Below are positions 50,963 through 63,019 of a stretch of 64,000 nt of DNA, piece after piece. Below the pieces are notes generated by a model. That model was not told the origin of the DNA. It saw only the letters and a program-made list of their open reading frames with translations, and did not search any database. The DNA lies in the NCBI RefSeq assembly GCF_026212465.1, contig NC_080058.1:8547485-8611484 (forward strand). The letters run 5' to 3'. The number at the start of each line of letters is the position of its first letter. Position 1 is the first letter of the stretch. The translations under genes and the position numbers were made by a program. The stretch is from Amaranthus tricolor. Taxonomy: Eukaryota; Streptophyta; Magnoliopsida; Caryophyllales; Amaranthaceae.

Positions 50963-51846
50963 AGTGTATAGATGGAATTCAGAGGCTTTCTTATTTTTGT
51001 TATTGTTGCTTTTAGGATTTCATCTCAAATTTTCAAATTGATGATGCATCTTTAGGAACTAGTTATTGATAAAACTTTTATTTAGAGAATACTGTTCTGA
51101 TCAAATCTGTCAAAGGAAATGTTTGCCACTAAAGTTCCATTTTTGTGCATGTTCATAGTTAGCATACTTTAAATTGAGTCTCCGAGTTTGCCACAAATAC
51201 AAATTTATGTTTTGAAATATAGGATTCAAAGAAAGAAATGTATTAAATTTAATTGGTTTTTTGAAATATTAGGATACAAAAAAATTTAAATATGGAAAAG
51301 ATGGTAAAATTGTGGATGAGAATAGAAGTGTGTTGGTCAATGTTTTTTAAAAAATTACTTGCATTTTGATTTGAATTTCTCATTTCAGTCTTTGGAAGAG
51401 TTAAGGAAACTGTGGGGTGATAATGTATTATATAGACACCATATTATTCTATTAAATTACAAAAATATGGAAAAAAAAAAAAAAGAATGATAAGCATTAA
51501 TGTTATATAATTTAGTGAGAAACATACAAGGATCATCATAAACATCAAAATCACTTAAATGTGTTGATAGAAGATATGTGGAAATTATAAGCCTTAAATG
51601 ATCAAGGTGATATAGACTGCCTGTTATAAAAAGCTGGAATGAAACATAGAAATGATAGGTAAAAAACAGCAGCAGGAATCAATACTCAAGAGTTGGGGCT
51701 GACTCCAGCATTGATATAGAACATTGCCAAAACCAACTGAACTTGTATTAGTAGCTTACATGACAAGAAATTATACAAGGAATTGCTTGAACTCAAGATC
51801 AAACTATCACTGAAAACATTTAAAAGTCATCAGTTTGTGGAGAGTT
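50963..51846. other. Convergent 3' flanks of BiP and RecQ SIM
   Basis: The two genes converge with about 880 bases between stop codons. The sequence is AT-rich 3' UTR-like, without another gene. Confidence 0.5.
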
Positions 51847-54800
51847 CTATATCTTCCGCCTCGATAGCTTAGCACTTATTCTTTCTTTGACTGTCATTTG
51901 CTTTGACTGATGTCTAGGATTTTTAAAACGAGATTTTCGTGATTTGCGTGACTTTCTTGTCGATTTCCTCTTTGTGAGGCGCTGTCTGCGGATCTCTGGA
52001 TCTGCCCATCCTTTACCCCACTCGGAAAACGATGAGAAAGCCTTTTGATCTGTGTTGGCTGATAACACCATGTCTGCCTCAGTATAAACATAGAAATCTT
52101 CGTCCATACTGGATTTGAGAAATCTAAGTCCCTGATTAGTTGGCTCGGGACATCTTATTTGAACACCAATCATATCACTCCCCTCTCTGATAAAACCTTT
52201 GTCTTGCAAAAGCCGAGCTAGACCTCGCCACCAGAGATGATCACTCGCTAGGTATTGCTGCGACTGTTCCCTTATCTTTGTCACAAACATCCTGAGATTT
52301 GGCTTCTCTCTTATAAACTGGCTGTGTGAATAAGCGGAGAAACTTTGATGTTTGTAATGAGCAGCAATAACTTGCATGAATATATTTGCCTCGGCTTTCA
52401 AATTTTGTAATTCAGGAGGTCCATTTCTGCAAACATCACATGACATGCACCTTTCCTGATGGAAAACCTCCCCAAAATATTCAACCAGTACTCTAGCTCG
52501 GCAAATTGAAGTATTCATACCGTATCGGAAGCAATCTGTTAGCATCTTGTAAGCATGTCTCTTTTGCTCTTCAGTTCTTTTATTAGGTAAAAGACTTGGA
52601 ATTCTAGATAGATTTGCATAGAGAATGCAATCTGCTAATTTTCCATCGCGTCCTGCACGCCCTGCTTCTTGATAATATGCTTCCAGACTTTGAGGCCAGC
52701 CATAATGAATAACCCTACGAACGTTCGGTTTGTCGATGCCCATCCCAAAAGCGATAGTTGCTACGACAACATTTAGAGCATTTTCATGAAAATCCTTGTG
52801 TACCCGCCTAAGATGTGACTTTGCCAACTGACACAAAAAAATAAAAAATGTTGGATTTTGAACACATTCCACCATAAAAGTAATGAAGGAAAGGAAATGG
52901 AAATTCCACAAGAATAAATGGTAAAAAAAGAGCTCAAGTACATAATCGTATGAAGAAAAAAAAATTGTTTGTGTGTCAATGGTTCACAAAACGTATGACA
53001 TACAAAGACGGAAAAATATCAACTTAACCTAGCTACCAATGTCACTAGCCATGAAGCATAATCCAATCTTTTAAAAACATATTACCGCAGCATTATAAGA
53101 AGCAGCCTTCACACCCTTTGCACACAGATATTTTGCAATAGTTAGCGTTTCTTTTCTCGTAGGAACGTATATGACAGTTGGTCCTTGTTCCAAAGAACAG
53201 TTTAAGGGTTGTGATTTGTCGACCAGATCTGGAGGAGCATCTGGCAACTCAGTGCACTTGTTGAGCTGTACACTATCAGCCAATGACTTCCCACAGAACT
53301 CACCACAAGAAACTGCAGTGGACAAATATATATAGATAGATTAGCTTTTTTTCACATGATTAAACAGTAAACCAATGTCAATAATGAGTACGTTTGCATA
53401 CCATCAAAGTCATCTGCAGTCTGAATGTCGTCAAAATCATCTTCCAAAAACTCAACTGATAATTGTCTTTCTTCTGAAGCACTAAAACTTGCTTTCTTCA
53501 TCGAGCTTGGCTCATCATCTTGCTCAACGATCTCATCATCGCTACTATCAGAAGTGGTACTACAGGAGTCTTCTGATGCATCCTGGGGATCTTCCATGAC
53601 ACTCCTAAGACAATGGCTTCTATCTTTTTCTGTTCTCTTGCTAGTGTATGCTAGTACCAGTTCTCGAAAGTCCTTTGAATAAGAAGATGGAGATGAGGTT
53701 TTACTATGCATTACCTGAAAAACAGCAAACAAGTTGAGCTCATCACTGACCAAGAATAAGAACCCATATAATAAATAAAAAACCCAGCACCCGAATCTGC
53801 AATTGTCCCACTCTAGAAAGCGTCATTACAAAAAAAAGATCTTTTAGATAGAAGATGTACCGAGAATCGAAGGTTCGGACGAAAGAATGTCGTGAGCACA
53901 ATTTTTGTGTCCTTGGATAATTTAAGTGATTTCAGAATGTCTTCTCTCACATGGGCAGTGGCAGTGGCAGTCAATGCCATTATTGGAATGTCAAATTCAA
54001 GAATTCCAAACAGCTGGCACTAAAACTTTCACGCAACACAGATAATCGCCTACAAGAACAAGATGATCATTTGAAAATACAATGGTAATTGTTTTTGGTT
54101 CTTTCATGACACGATATTCATTTTGCAACACTTGCATAGTCACTTATCATTGACCCAAAGACCCAAGAAAGTAGGCAGCAGAGTACGGACAAATTAGAAA
54201 AAACAGGGAGATGGAACACCTAATTTAGCAACTTTTAGTTGGATTAATGATAAAGAACAAAAAATATTTGCGGAAAAAATATAGATGAATAATTTGGTTT
54301 ATACTTTCATCAAGAACCTGAAAGTACATTTTTCAAAGGTACAAATTGACATTATTCTTTCATCTGAAACCCAAACTATACTGCATTCTCACTTCTTAAT
54401 TTATTTTATTAGATAATCATTATAACTTAATATTGAAGATTTTTAAGCAAAGAGATGGATCTGAAGTATTATTTTAGTTTACATGCTCCCTCAGATCCTG
54501 GGTATTAAAAAGTTGAGTTTTCGATGCATTTCTGTTTTCGACTTTCATCTTTATAGCCAGAAGGCCCAGAACTTTGAAGATGCAAATTTGGAGTTCACAC
54601 AATCAAACATAAAATCTGTTATTTTCACAATTTATAGAAGAATGAGTATAAATTTATACACAGTTCAAATATACATCCAGGGTAAGCAAGAAGCAAACCT
54701 GTAGTCTGGTCTAAAATCATGTCCCCATTTCGAAACACAGTGTGCTTCATCAATCGCAAATAAAGCTATTCCACGGTTCTCTGCAAGCCTCTGAAGTGGC

Positions 54801-55875
54801 CTTATTAGTCTGCATCATATATCAATAAACCTCATCAAATCTTCAAAGCTGATATGATACCCTCCCAGCCCCAGGTGACATTAGCTGTATAGTTGCTACA
54901 ACATTACAATGACGACCACCACCAAATGGTAGACATAAAAATTTACCTTAACAGTGTCTCAGGGCAAACATATATGATTGAATACATGCCATTCATTGCT
55001 TTCTTCTCAACACTGTTATCTGTTTGTCCAGATCCAAGGAAGCAAGCAGAGATACCGTGTTTTGCTAGTTTTAAACACTGGTCATGCATCAAGCTTATCA
55101 GGGGAGAAATCACAACTACAACCTTCCCAGTCAACAGTGCTGGTAGCTGAAAGCACAGAGATTTCCCTGCAGCAAACATACAAGTGTTAAAAGCAATGAG
55201 ACAATTCATGCACATGACGTATACACATAAAAGGAATATAAAAACCAGATATTTAATACCAGACCCGGTTGCAGCAAGAACAAGACAATCTTGATGAGTA
55301 AACCAAGTACTCAGAGCTTCCATTTGAAAACTCTTTAATATAGAATACCCAAAATGTCTTTGCAACAGGCTGTTGGCTTTTGTCTCCCAATCTTGTCCAA
55401 GTTCTACATCCACTTTAGCTTTCTGAACTGAGTGCAAACTGTATAATGTCTCAGATGATTCAAAAGTATGATTTAGTACCGAATTCTCTTGGTTATGAGG
55501 CTTGTCGATTTCTTTATGTTCAAGATGTCTTTGCAGCTCTGCTGTAGAAGTTGTCTCTTCAGGTAAATCAACAGCCTGCCTCTTTTTGGATTTTCCCATG
55601 GGTTGAAGAAGCTCCAGTATGCTAGACTGTCTCATGTTACCAATCGATGAATGAGATCTTTTGCGTGAAAGTTTTGCATTCTTCAACATAGTAGAACTAC
55701 TGGAATGAGTTGAATCGCTTTTACTGCTTGCAGAATATTTGTTTAATAAATGATCAACTATGTCATTCAGAGATGAACCCACAACCTCTATAGCCTCCAG
55801 GACTTGAGAGGTTTCAAAACCCATGTCAGTAAGCTTCGCAACAATTGAGTTCAGCGACCCGACATTCGCTTCCAT
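51847..55875 (-). CDS. RECQSIM: RecQ DNA helicase SIM, intact but for an apparent one-base deletion in exon 4
   Basis: 3'-5' DNA helicase of the RecQ family acting in genome maintenance; SIM is the plant form with an insertion inside the helicase core. Exons, minus strand: 55875-55260, 55166-54947, 54809-54699, 54049-53861, 53714-53402, 53312-53086 and 52827-51847. Seen: UBA-like N terminus ([20 protein letters not shown]), Walker [15 protein letters not shown] split by intron 1, DEAH box [26 protein letters not shown], an acidic Ser-rich insertion (exons 5-6), [35 protein letters not shown], a zinc-binding cluster [11 protein letters not shown] and [17 protein letters not shown] near the end. 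Exon 4 reads [14 protein letters not shown] in one frame and [15 protein letters not shown] in the next, so one base is lacking near 54000. Without it the length would be about 885 residues. First true ATG is 55875; UTG-type codons before it are not used. Confidence 0.92.
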
Positions 55876-58800
55876 ACCATTAGACTGTCCTAACAATATT
55901 CAACATCAAAACAATAAAATCACCAAATTTGACTCACGCAATCAACCATTGTGACCATTTTATCTCCAAAAAGATTAAAATAAGCTCGTCACCAGGTTTA
56001 CAGTCTCATGTAGCCAAGTGACCAACCATTATTAAGCATTGCAATTGGAACTACTTCTCTATTGTAGAGAAGACCTGTTACACTAAGCTCTGTAACACAC
56101 AAGTGCATTCCCCAAATTAGCCAAAAACAAACCACAAATAAACCTTTCAAACAGCAAAAAAACTGATATTTCACACACAGGTAATGTGAAACTTAAAAAT
56201 GATCTTGTAATTGATGATGCCCTGTGTGTGCCTGAATTCAGACATATCTTATTCTCTACGAGCAATTTGACACAGGGAAACAAGCATATAACTACTTTTA
56301 TAAGAGAGATATGCATCATTATTGATTGTGCTTGCGCTTAGACAAAATTTCACATCATCCCTACCTATACTCATTCAAAGAGTTTTTAAGAGAAATTTAC
56401 ACATATTCAACAGGCTCCCGTCAAAAGGGAATTCAACTCCCTATGAAAGATTGATTGACAAGGCTCCTGTCTATACTCATTTAAAGTGTTGGGGTTGCGT
56501 TGCATTTGCCTATAATCCTTCTTACAAAGGAGATGAATGTGACTTAAATGACTTGCCTTTAAAGGATATCCTAGTTTGCAAAAAAGGGCATACACAGTGA
56601 AACACTTGGAACTTGTTTAGTAACAAATTTCTTGTGTCTAAAAATGTAAAATATTGGGAGCAAATACTTCGTTACAACAAAAATGAGTCCCTTCACGTGT
56701 GTGAATGTGTAACACATCTAGATTTGAGTATGTTTGATATCTTCCCAAAACAAGAAAGAAAAAAGCAACAAAGCAAGAAAGAACGGAAAAGAAAAAAAAA
56801 ATTGGTAGTGCAGTGTTCGAGCCCTGCTGCTCCCAAAACTATTTCATTCATTTCCTAAAAACTGGCTTTCATTACATTTGTCAACAATATATAAAGATAA
56901 CAACACTAAGTGAGAATTTACTAGAATGCCCTTTATTAATGTTGACACGGCATCATAAATCCCCTTTGTTGATATACATAGAATGCCTTGATTAAAAAAG
57001 TCGAACACTACAAAAACACACAATGTCGCTGAGATTCACAGATAAAACACCACATACACCAAACTCAACTCCACAATCTACACGCCCACAACCTACATTG
57101 AGCAACAACTCTCACCACAACCACAACCACAACCACCTCCAAGAAAATCAAGTTGACGTATTGTATTCCCAACAATAAAACATAAGCAATGAATTGCACC
57201 TATAAACAAAGAAATTGAAGCCTTTGGGGACAATGCTATATGGCAAGTTACCAGGGTGGTAACTTACACTATAACCAACTGCCTAGAAAACACTTGGATG
57301 GAAATGGCTATTCAAAACCAAACACAAACGGAAAAGGTGTAAGGATAAACTTTTGAAAATGTGGCAAAGTTAACAACAAGATACCAAGTCAGATTGGCCC
57401 ATATCAAATGTATGTCAAAAATGTATTCTTGCATGGTGACTTGTAGGAAAATATATAGTTGTTGCTATCAACTTGAGTTATGAGTCAAGAGTCAAGATGA
57501 ATTAAGGTCAATTAAAGTAAGGAACTAATGAAGCACTTATGGTATGTAAACTTCAAAAGTGTTTGTATAGGCTCAAACATGCACCTAGACAATGGTTTGC
57601 AAAGTTGTCTCTCAAAACTTTCAATTCATTCAATCTAAGTTTGACCAGCCTTTCACTCTTTGTTTACATTTCATAATGATACTATATTCAAAACTTGATA
57701 TCCAAAGTAAAAGAGTATCTAGCTAGCAAAATTACAAATGAAGGATCTCTGAGATATTTCCCACAAATTGAAATTGATTGTGCTCAATGAAGATTTAGTA
57801 TGTGATAGATATGCATAGTGAGTTTGATACCGAAAGAAAGACCACTAAGATTTCCAATATGTCAAAGATTGATTATAAAGGTCATATATCTTATCATAAG
57901 TAAGCCAAGCATATAATATCCTCATGCATCAACCCACAAGAACACTACAAACAGCTAAGAGTGCTACGGAGTCTATTGGCATTTCCAGACCAAGAGATTC
58001 TCCAATACTGAAGACATATTGACTAGACATTCTAACAATGTAATCCTCCACACACTTAGAGCATCTTCTATATTGTGGAAGTTTAATAAGAAAGCAACAT
58101 TAAGTAAATCAACTAGAGACATGATAATCTATGAAGTGGTGTGGCTAAGCTACAATTTACAGGAATTGGGCAACAAAGACCTTGAGCTATTGTGTTCAAG
58201 TGTGACAACAAGATTGCCATTTTAATAGCAGCAGTTAACCTTTGTCCACCATGCAAAGAACAAACATGTGGAGATTGATCTTTACTCTATAAGAGACAAA
58301 GTTGGGACAAAGGAGATGAAGCCTAAATGTAAGTCCAATGATTGACTTGGTGACATAATCATAAAGGTGCACGTTGAGACTAAACATCAAATTTTAACCA
58401 AGTTGATTATGTTTCTCCAACACTGAACTTGAGGGAAGTATAAGCATAGTGCAATGATCCAATAACGATCACGATCGCGTTAACGAAAATGTGATGCAGT
58501 TACGTAACACCTAAATATCAATTGAAATTTGAACGTATGAGATATCTCTTGATACAACCCAAAATGCGTATTTATACACCTTTGCAACGTGAGAGATAGA
58601 TACGAGTTCCTTTTTTAAAAAAACTATTCCAATACAATCGACGCAATGCGGTGCAATGGGATCTTATTTTTACACTATGGTAGAAAGTGTTAGAAGGAGA
58701 TATTTTTAGTTAAAGCATTTTTGTTTAAAATTTCATTGTCTTGTGCCCTCACTTCGCTATAGGTTATACCAAAGAATAATTTTTACTGAATTTTATTTTG

Positions 58801-60309
58801 TATTCATTTCCATTTCTCACACTAGGGAAATTTGATGTGTCATCTTTGTCCTCTAGTGATCTAGGTATCGACTCGTGTAGGTCTCGGAAGCCACCAAAGG
58901 AATATATAACAAAACCCTTTACTTATTCTCTAAGTTAATGAATGAAGTACTATCAAATCAATTACCTCAATTATTTTCTCTAGCACCTACTAAACTTTAC
59001 AACTTATAGATCGTCTACATGTTGATATCAAAGGTTGTTTTTGAGTATCTTATTGTTGACGGCTATTGTTATTTTAGGTAAATGAATTTTTTTCTCATTT
59101 ACACACAAAACAATTTTGCAACCAAACACTCAATAGGTACAAGAAAACCAACTAGGTTGGAAGTCTTCAAACTTTTAAGAGCAAGAAGAAACTAATAACA
59201 AACCATTCAACCATTTGAAATTTTCTCTATCGACATGCTTTTCCAAAATAAATAACTCTCTAATCTTTACATCTTCTTTGGTGCCTTTTAGAATCACCTC
59301 CTTCTCAAAACTTTGTGTTCCCGAATAGCAATGTTTCTTTGCTTACAAATCCAATAGACAACAGCAACTATGGCACTAAATGAGACTATTGTTATATGTT
59401 TCCTCAGAATTTGACTATATATAACATAATTTGTCTTCCTAGTTAGTCCTAAAACTGCTACTCCAAGTGTCAATACCATCCAACATAAGAGGAGCTTAGC
59501 AGAGCAAAGGATGGAGAATCCTTTGGAGAGGTGATCAGGTGAAGGGGCTACATGTTTGGGCAAGAAACTATGTGGGCTGGTAGCCTTGTTGAGAAAAATT
59601 GCTCAAGAAATGATTCAATTAAGGTTTGGTAGTATTTAAGAACAGTCTTAGATGGCAAACAAAATGAGTGTTTGTATGTGTTGTATTCATTTGTAATTGT
59701 ATACATTACTCGTTGAAATTTATGTTTGAACTTTGAAGTGGTGTACTAAGATATCCAGATTACTTGTCTTCCTATCCATTTTCTGTTTTTGTTGAATGCT
59801 CAGTAACCATAGTACCATACCCAATGTCTCTGTTGTTCGTAGTTTTTCCTCCAATTGTCTTGTCTGGCTTTAGTCATTCCGATTTAGCAACAGAAAAAAA
59901 TGCAGGTAACAAAATTACGAAATTTTAAGTTTACATGTCATGCAGAAATTAAATTCTGTTGAGCACCACAAATATTTGTAATTGTTGTAGGTCAAACACA
60001 AGAATTCTCCAAAAGACTAGCCTAGTAAGAGAGACCCTACTTGTCTATAAACTCCACACCAATTGCACATACAGCTGATGGGACAAGTCACATACCTTGC
60101 AATAGAGCATTGCTAATAACTAAAACCATAGCCATTTAAATTATGTACAAACATAAATGATGGAGAGAAAATTGCAGAATTACAATTGATTAATAATTAA
60201 TCAAGATGAAATCGAACAACGGAATAATGCAAAATTGGAATTGAGATCAAATGTAAATGATTTTGAGAAAATATAAAGAAAATACGTTGCTAGAAATTTA
60301 AAAAACTTA
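55876..60309 (-). other. Probable 5' UTR intron of RecQ SIM
   Basis: On the minus strand an acceptor TTGTTAG lies at 55896-55890, 15 bases before the ATG, and a strong donor GTAAGT lies at 60309-60304 after a GC-richer leader-like stretch. Together they suggest a 4.4-kb leader intron. This is inferred from splice signals only. The interval contains the copia relic and no other gene; a minus-strand 89-codon open frame at 59563-59294 is unassigned. Confidence 0.45.
56340..58440 (+). pseudogene. Ty1/copia retrotransposon relic (integrase, RT, RNase H remnants)
   Basis: Opposite in sense to the helicase. In order: late integrase text TPYERLIDKAPVYTHLKCWG and VAFAYNPSYKGDECDL, then SNKFLVSKNVKYWEQIL and VTHLDLSMFDIFP; RT remnants near 57390-57660 (NVFLHGDL after a frame change, then CLYRLKHAPRQWFAKLSLK and QSKFDQPFTL); RNase H remnants near 58080-58310 (KATLSKST, EVVWLSYNLQELG, then KNKHVEIDLYSIRDKVGTK). 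Many stops and frame changes show a dead copy; LTRs were not identified. Confidence 0.8.
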
Positions 60310-60520
60310 CAAAAACCCAGATTTTGCAGAAGCTTATATTTCTGAAATCCTCTGAAGAATCCCCTTCACTTGGAATTTGTAATTCAAATTGATTTAGAAG
60401 GTCGGCGAAGTGAAGGAGGCAAGTGTGTGTTGTTCGATTATCGCAGGATTGAAAATTTGAGATTTTCGTGAATTTGCTGTTGTTATTTCCCGCCTCGACG
60501 CCCTAAAACCGTATTACTAG
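60310..60520 (-). other. Probable 5' leader exon of RecQ SIM
   Basis: Minus-strand sequence ending CTGGGTTTTT directly before donor GTAAGT at 60309. It is GC-richer than its surroundings and lies between the leader intron and an E2F-type site. The transcription start cannot be seen. Confidence 0.4.
60486..60494 (+). promoter_or_regulatory. E2F-type site TTTCCCGCC
   Basis: Exact match to the E2F consensus TTTCCCGC, at the presumed start region of RecQ SIM and 847 bases upstream of the H2A.W ATG. E2F sites control S-phase genes in plants, fitting a DNA-maintenance helicase and a histone. A single 9-mer could be chance, but its position supports function. Confidence 0.5.
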
Positions 60521-60810
60521 TTACTACCCCGTTTTGGCTGCAGCTTGTGTTTGTGACCTGTGAGAGACCGTCAATACATAATTTTTCACGATATGCAAAT
60601 TTGTAATCGATTAATTTAAGGTGATCATTTCATAATTAATATCTTGATTTCTTTTAAACGTTATAACTGATCATTTGATCACTTTAACGTCCAAATTAAA
60701 AACTTTAAAATTATTAATTCAGTTTCGGTAATGAAATGAAAAAGTGCAAAAAATACTTAAAATACCAGGAGATAAGTAGTAATTGCAGACAACTGTCAAT
60801 ATGCTGAAAG

Positions 60811-60965
60811 TAGGGGTGTTCAAAATCGGATATCGGGTCGATCGAAATTCGAATACCCCATTTTCAGACACCTAAAAAAGCGATCCGGTTTCAGACCCGA
60901 ATTAAACCGGGTATTCGAAATCCAGATACCCGTTTAATCTGGGTCGGAAACCGGATATCTGATTT
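60811..60965. mobile_element. Truncated hAT-like MITE end
   Basis: Starts TAGGGGTGTTCAAAATCGGA and has inverted short blocks (ATCGGATATCGGGTC against GGAAACCGGATATCTGA). Resembles the MITE at 37673 but no right terminus with CACCCCTA is visible. Confidence 0.4.
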
Positions 60966-61275
60966 TTATTTATTTCCTTAATACATGCGGTTTTTTTTCT
61001 CTTTTCTTTTAAAATATTTTTTTACATAAAATTAAAACTATACAAATTATCCAACTTAAATAAATTGTAAAACTCCTTTCGAAAAAAAATTATAAAAATT
61101 ACCCAACATAAATCTGTGTAAAACTAGAAAACTAATAAATTATGTCGATCTCAAAAGAGCCAAATCCATCGGCTGAAATTCCACAGATTGCCAACACTCG
61201 CAAAACCGTCAGATCTAAAATCTCACCAATCCGCCCCCACTTCCCTAAAGATCCAAAATCTCTCCAACTACTACC

Positions 61276-61283
61276 TATAAATA
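61276..61283 (+). promoter_or_regulatory. TATA box of histone H2A.W
   Basis: TATAAATA 58 bases before the next landmark region and 65 before the ATG at 61341, with CCAAT at 61228-61232 upstream. Confidence 0.65.
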
Positions 61284-61340
61284 CGATCTTTACTCCATTT
61301 CATCACAGATAGAAAGAACAACTTCCAAACCTTCAAACAA

Positions 61341-61865
61341 ATGGAGTCAACCAAAACTTCCACCAAAGGTGCCGGTGGTCGAGGCGGCGGAGAGAGAAAG
61401 AAAGCCGTTCGGCAATCCGTCAAAGCTGGTCTTCAATTTCCCGTTGGAAGAATCGCCCGTTTACTTAAAAAGGGTCGTTATGCTCAACGTGTTGGTTCCG
61501 GTGCTGCTGTTTATCTCGCTGCTGTTCTTGAATACCTTGCTGCTGAGGTCAGTATTTTGTTTATTTTTGTGTGAATTTTTTTGACGGTGAAATCGAACTG
61601 ATAGGAAGAAATTTGTGGTTTTTAGGTGTTGGAGTTGGCAGGAAATGCGGCTCGAGACAACAAGAAGAACAGGATTATTCCAAGGCATGTGTTGCTAGCA
61701 ATAAGGAACGATGATGAACTTGGAAAGCTTCTTCAAGGTGTTACGATTGCACATGGAGGTGTTTTGCCGAGTATTAATCCAGTCCTTTTGCCTAAAAAGA
61801 AGGAATCTGCAAGTGGTGATACTCCTGCCAAACAAACTGCTACAAAATCTCCTAAGAAGGCTTAA
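61341..61865 (+). CDS. Histone H2A, W variant type, complete
   Basis: Core histone that pairs with H2B in nucleosomes; the W variant marks plant heterochromatin. Exons 61341-61547 and 61626-61865 give 148 residues. Seen: basic N-terminal tail, histone fold with [67 protein letters not shown] and docking segment [15 protein letters not shown], then a C-terminal extension ending in SPKKA. A C-terminal SPKK motif, which binds linker DNA, separates W from canonical H2A; no SQ(E/D)F motif, so not H2A.X, and no H2A.Z signature. The single intron lies after Ala-Glu of LEYLAAE, at the usual plant H2A position. It is divergent from RecQ SIM. Confidence 0.95.
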
Positions 61866-62780
61866 AATTAGGGATTTGATGTTTCCGATAAAATTGGTGG
61901 TGTAAATTTTGGGATTATAATTACATGAATCTAGGGTTATGGCTTAATTTTGGGTAGCTTTTCGAAGTCATTACGGTGTGTAAATCGTATGATGATATCA
62001 GGATGTAGTTAGTTCTAACACTTTTTGAAGCCATTTGGTGTGTAAATCGGTTCATGAAATGGAAACTGCATTTCCATCATATTGATTCTCTGCAAATTTC
62101 TCTCAATCAAGTACTAATTCGCAATAATTTTTATTTTCTATTGATACGAAAAGGGAAATAAAAATGGCAGTTATTACACATGATAAGCGCCAATTGCCTA
62201 AATGGGACCATTAGTTCAACCCATTAGTTTAATTGGGCTTTTTGATTTGAAATTAATTTTTTTTTCTCTCTTAAAGAAAGTTAAGAAGTTTGGATCGAAA
62301 AGAATAAGCTAATTATTAAAAAATAAATTTCAAAATAATTTTTGGGGATTTTTAATTTTCAGAAAATAAATATTTTTGTATTTGAATTCAAGATCAAATA
62401 TATTTGCTGTAATTAACGTGAATAAAAAAACTAGTTAAAAAATGTTAAAATTTTTTGTTTATTGTTAAGGCTAATAAAAGTGAGACAATGTAGTTTTGAA
62501 AGCGGCACTAAAAATTAAAATAAATTTTGTCCCTCATTAGAATTTTGACTTTCTTTTTATCAGTTTTGTTTGATGTTAATTAGGTAAACAAACCTGATTT
62601 TAGGTTTACAGACAAAACATTTATTTTGGGAATTAATCCCTTAAACTAATTTTTTTGATTTTTTTTATAAGGAGGTTATTTTTTTCATCTTTCAGAAGTT
62701 TCTGGGTTTAACGGAGGGTTTCTACGTCTCTAATAATTTCTAATAGAGTGCAGGAAATTGTTCAATTGAAGAACATTGTT
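61866..62780. other. H2A.W 3' UTR and intergenic sequence
   Basis: No coding or repeat feature supported. Confidence 0.4.
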
Positions 62781-62790
62781 TCTGAAAAAA

Positions 62791-63019
62791 ATGAGTCATT
62801 TTCTGGTAATTTCCTTTATATTTATCTATTTATATTTATTTTGAGGAAATATTGTTGAATGTATGAGAAGTTTATACTCTTAATAATGGTGTATCTGCAG
62901 AGCAAATTGGGAAACATTAGCAAGAAACCGTTGTTCCGTCTGGTGACGGTTGCTGCTTTGGGTTCAGGAGTTTTGTATTCGAATGCAAATAATGATTCCT
63001 GTTCTGAAGATATCAGTTG
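62791..63019 (+). CDS. Possible very small spliced ORF or first exons of a gene running right
   Basis: ATG at 62791 begins MSHFL, followed by donor GTAATT. After CTGCAG at 62900 the frame continues SKLGNISKKPLFRLVTVAAL and GSGVLYSNANNDSCSEDIS, then a stop at about 63019, for 44 residues. The basic N terminus followed by a hydrophobic Gly/Ala stretch resembles an organelle-targeting or single-pass segment. The last codons hold a GT (CAGTTGAG), so the exon may instead be spliced on toward the right edge. I do not recognise the protein. Confidence 0.35.

Noticed and set aside
55189..55260. Continuous frame through RecQ SIM intron 1 as coding sequence
   Set aside because: The frame is open by chance; it splits the Walker A motif GSG-KSLCF and has good GT-AG borders, so it is an intron.
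55876..55896. Upstream start for RecQ SIM at 55896
   Set aside because: The codon there is TTG and an acceptor site falls between it and the true ATG at 55875.
59294..59563. 89-codon minus-strand frame ending WICKQRNIAIREHK
   Set aside because: Slightly like the tail of plant LINE-type proteins, but too short and isolated to call.
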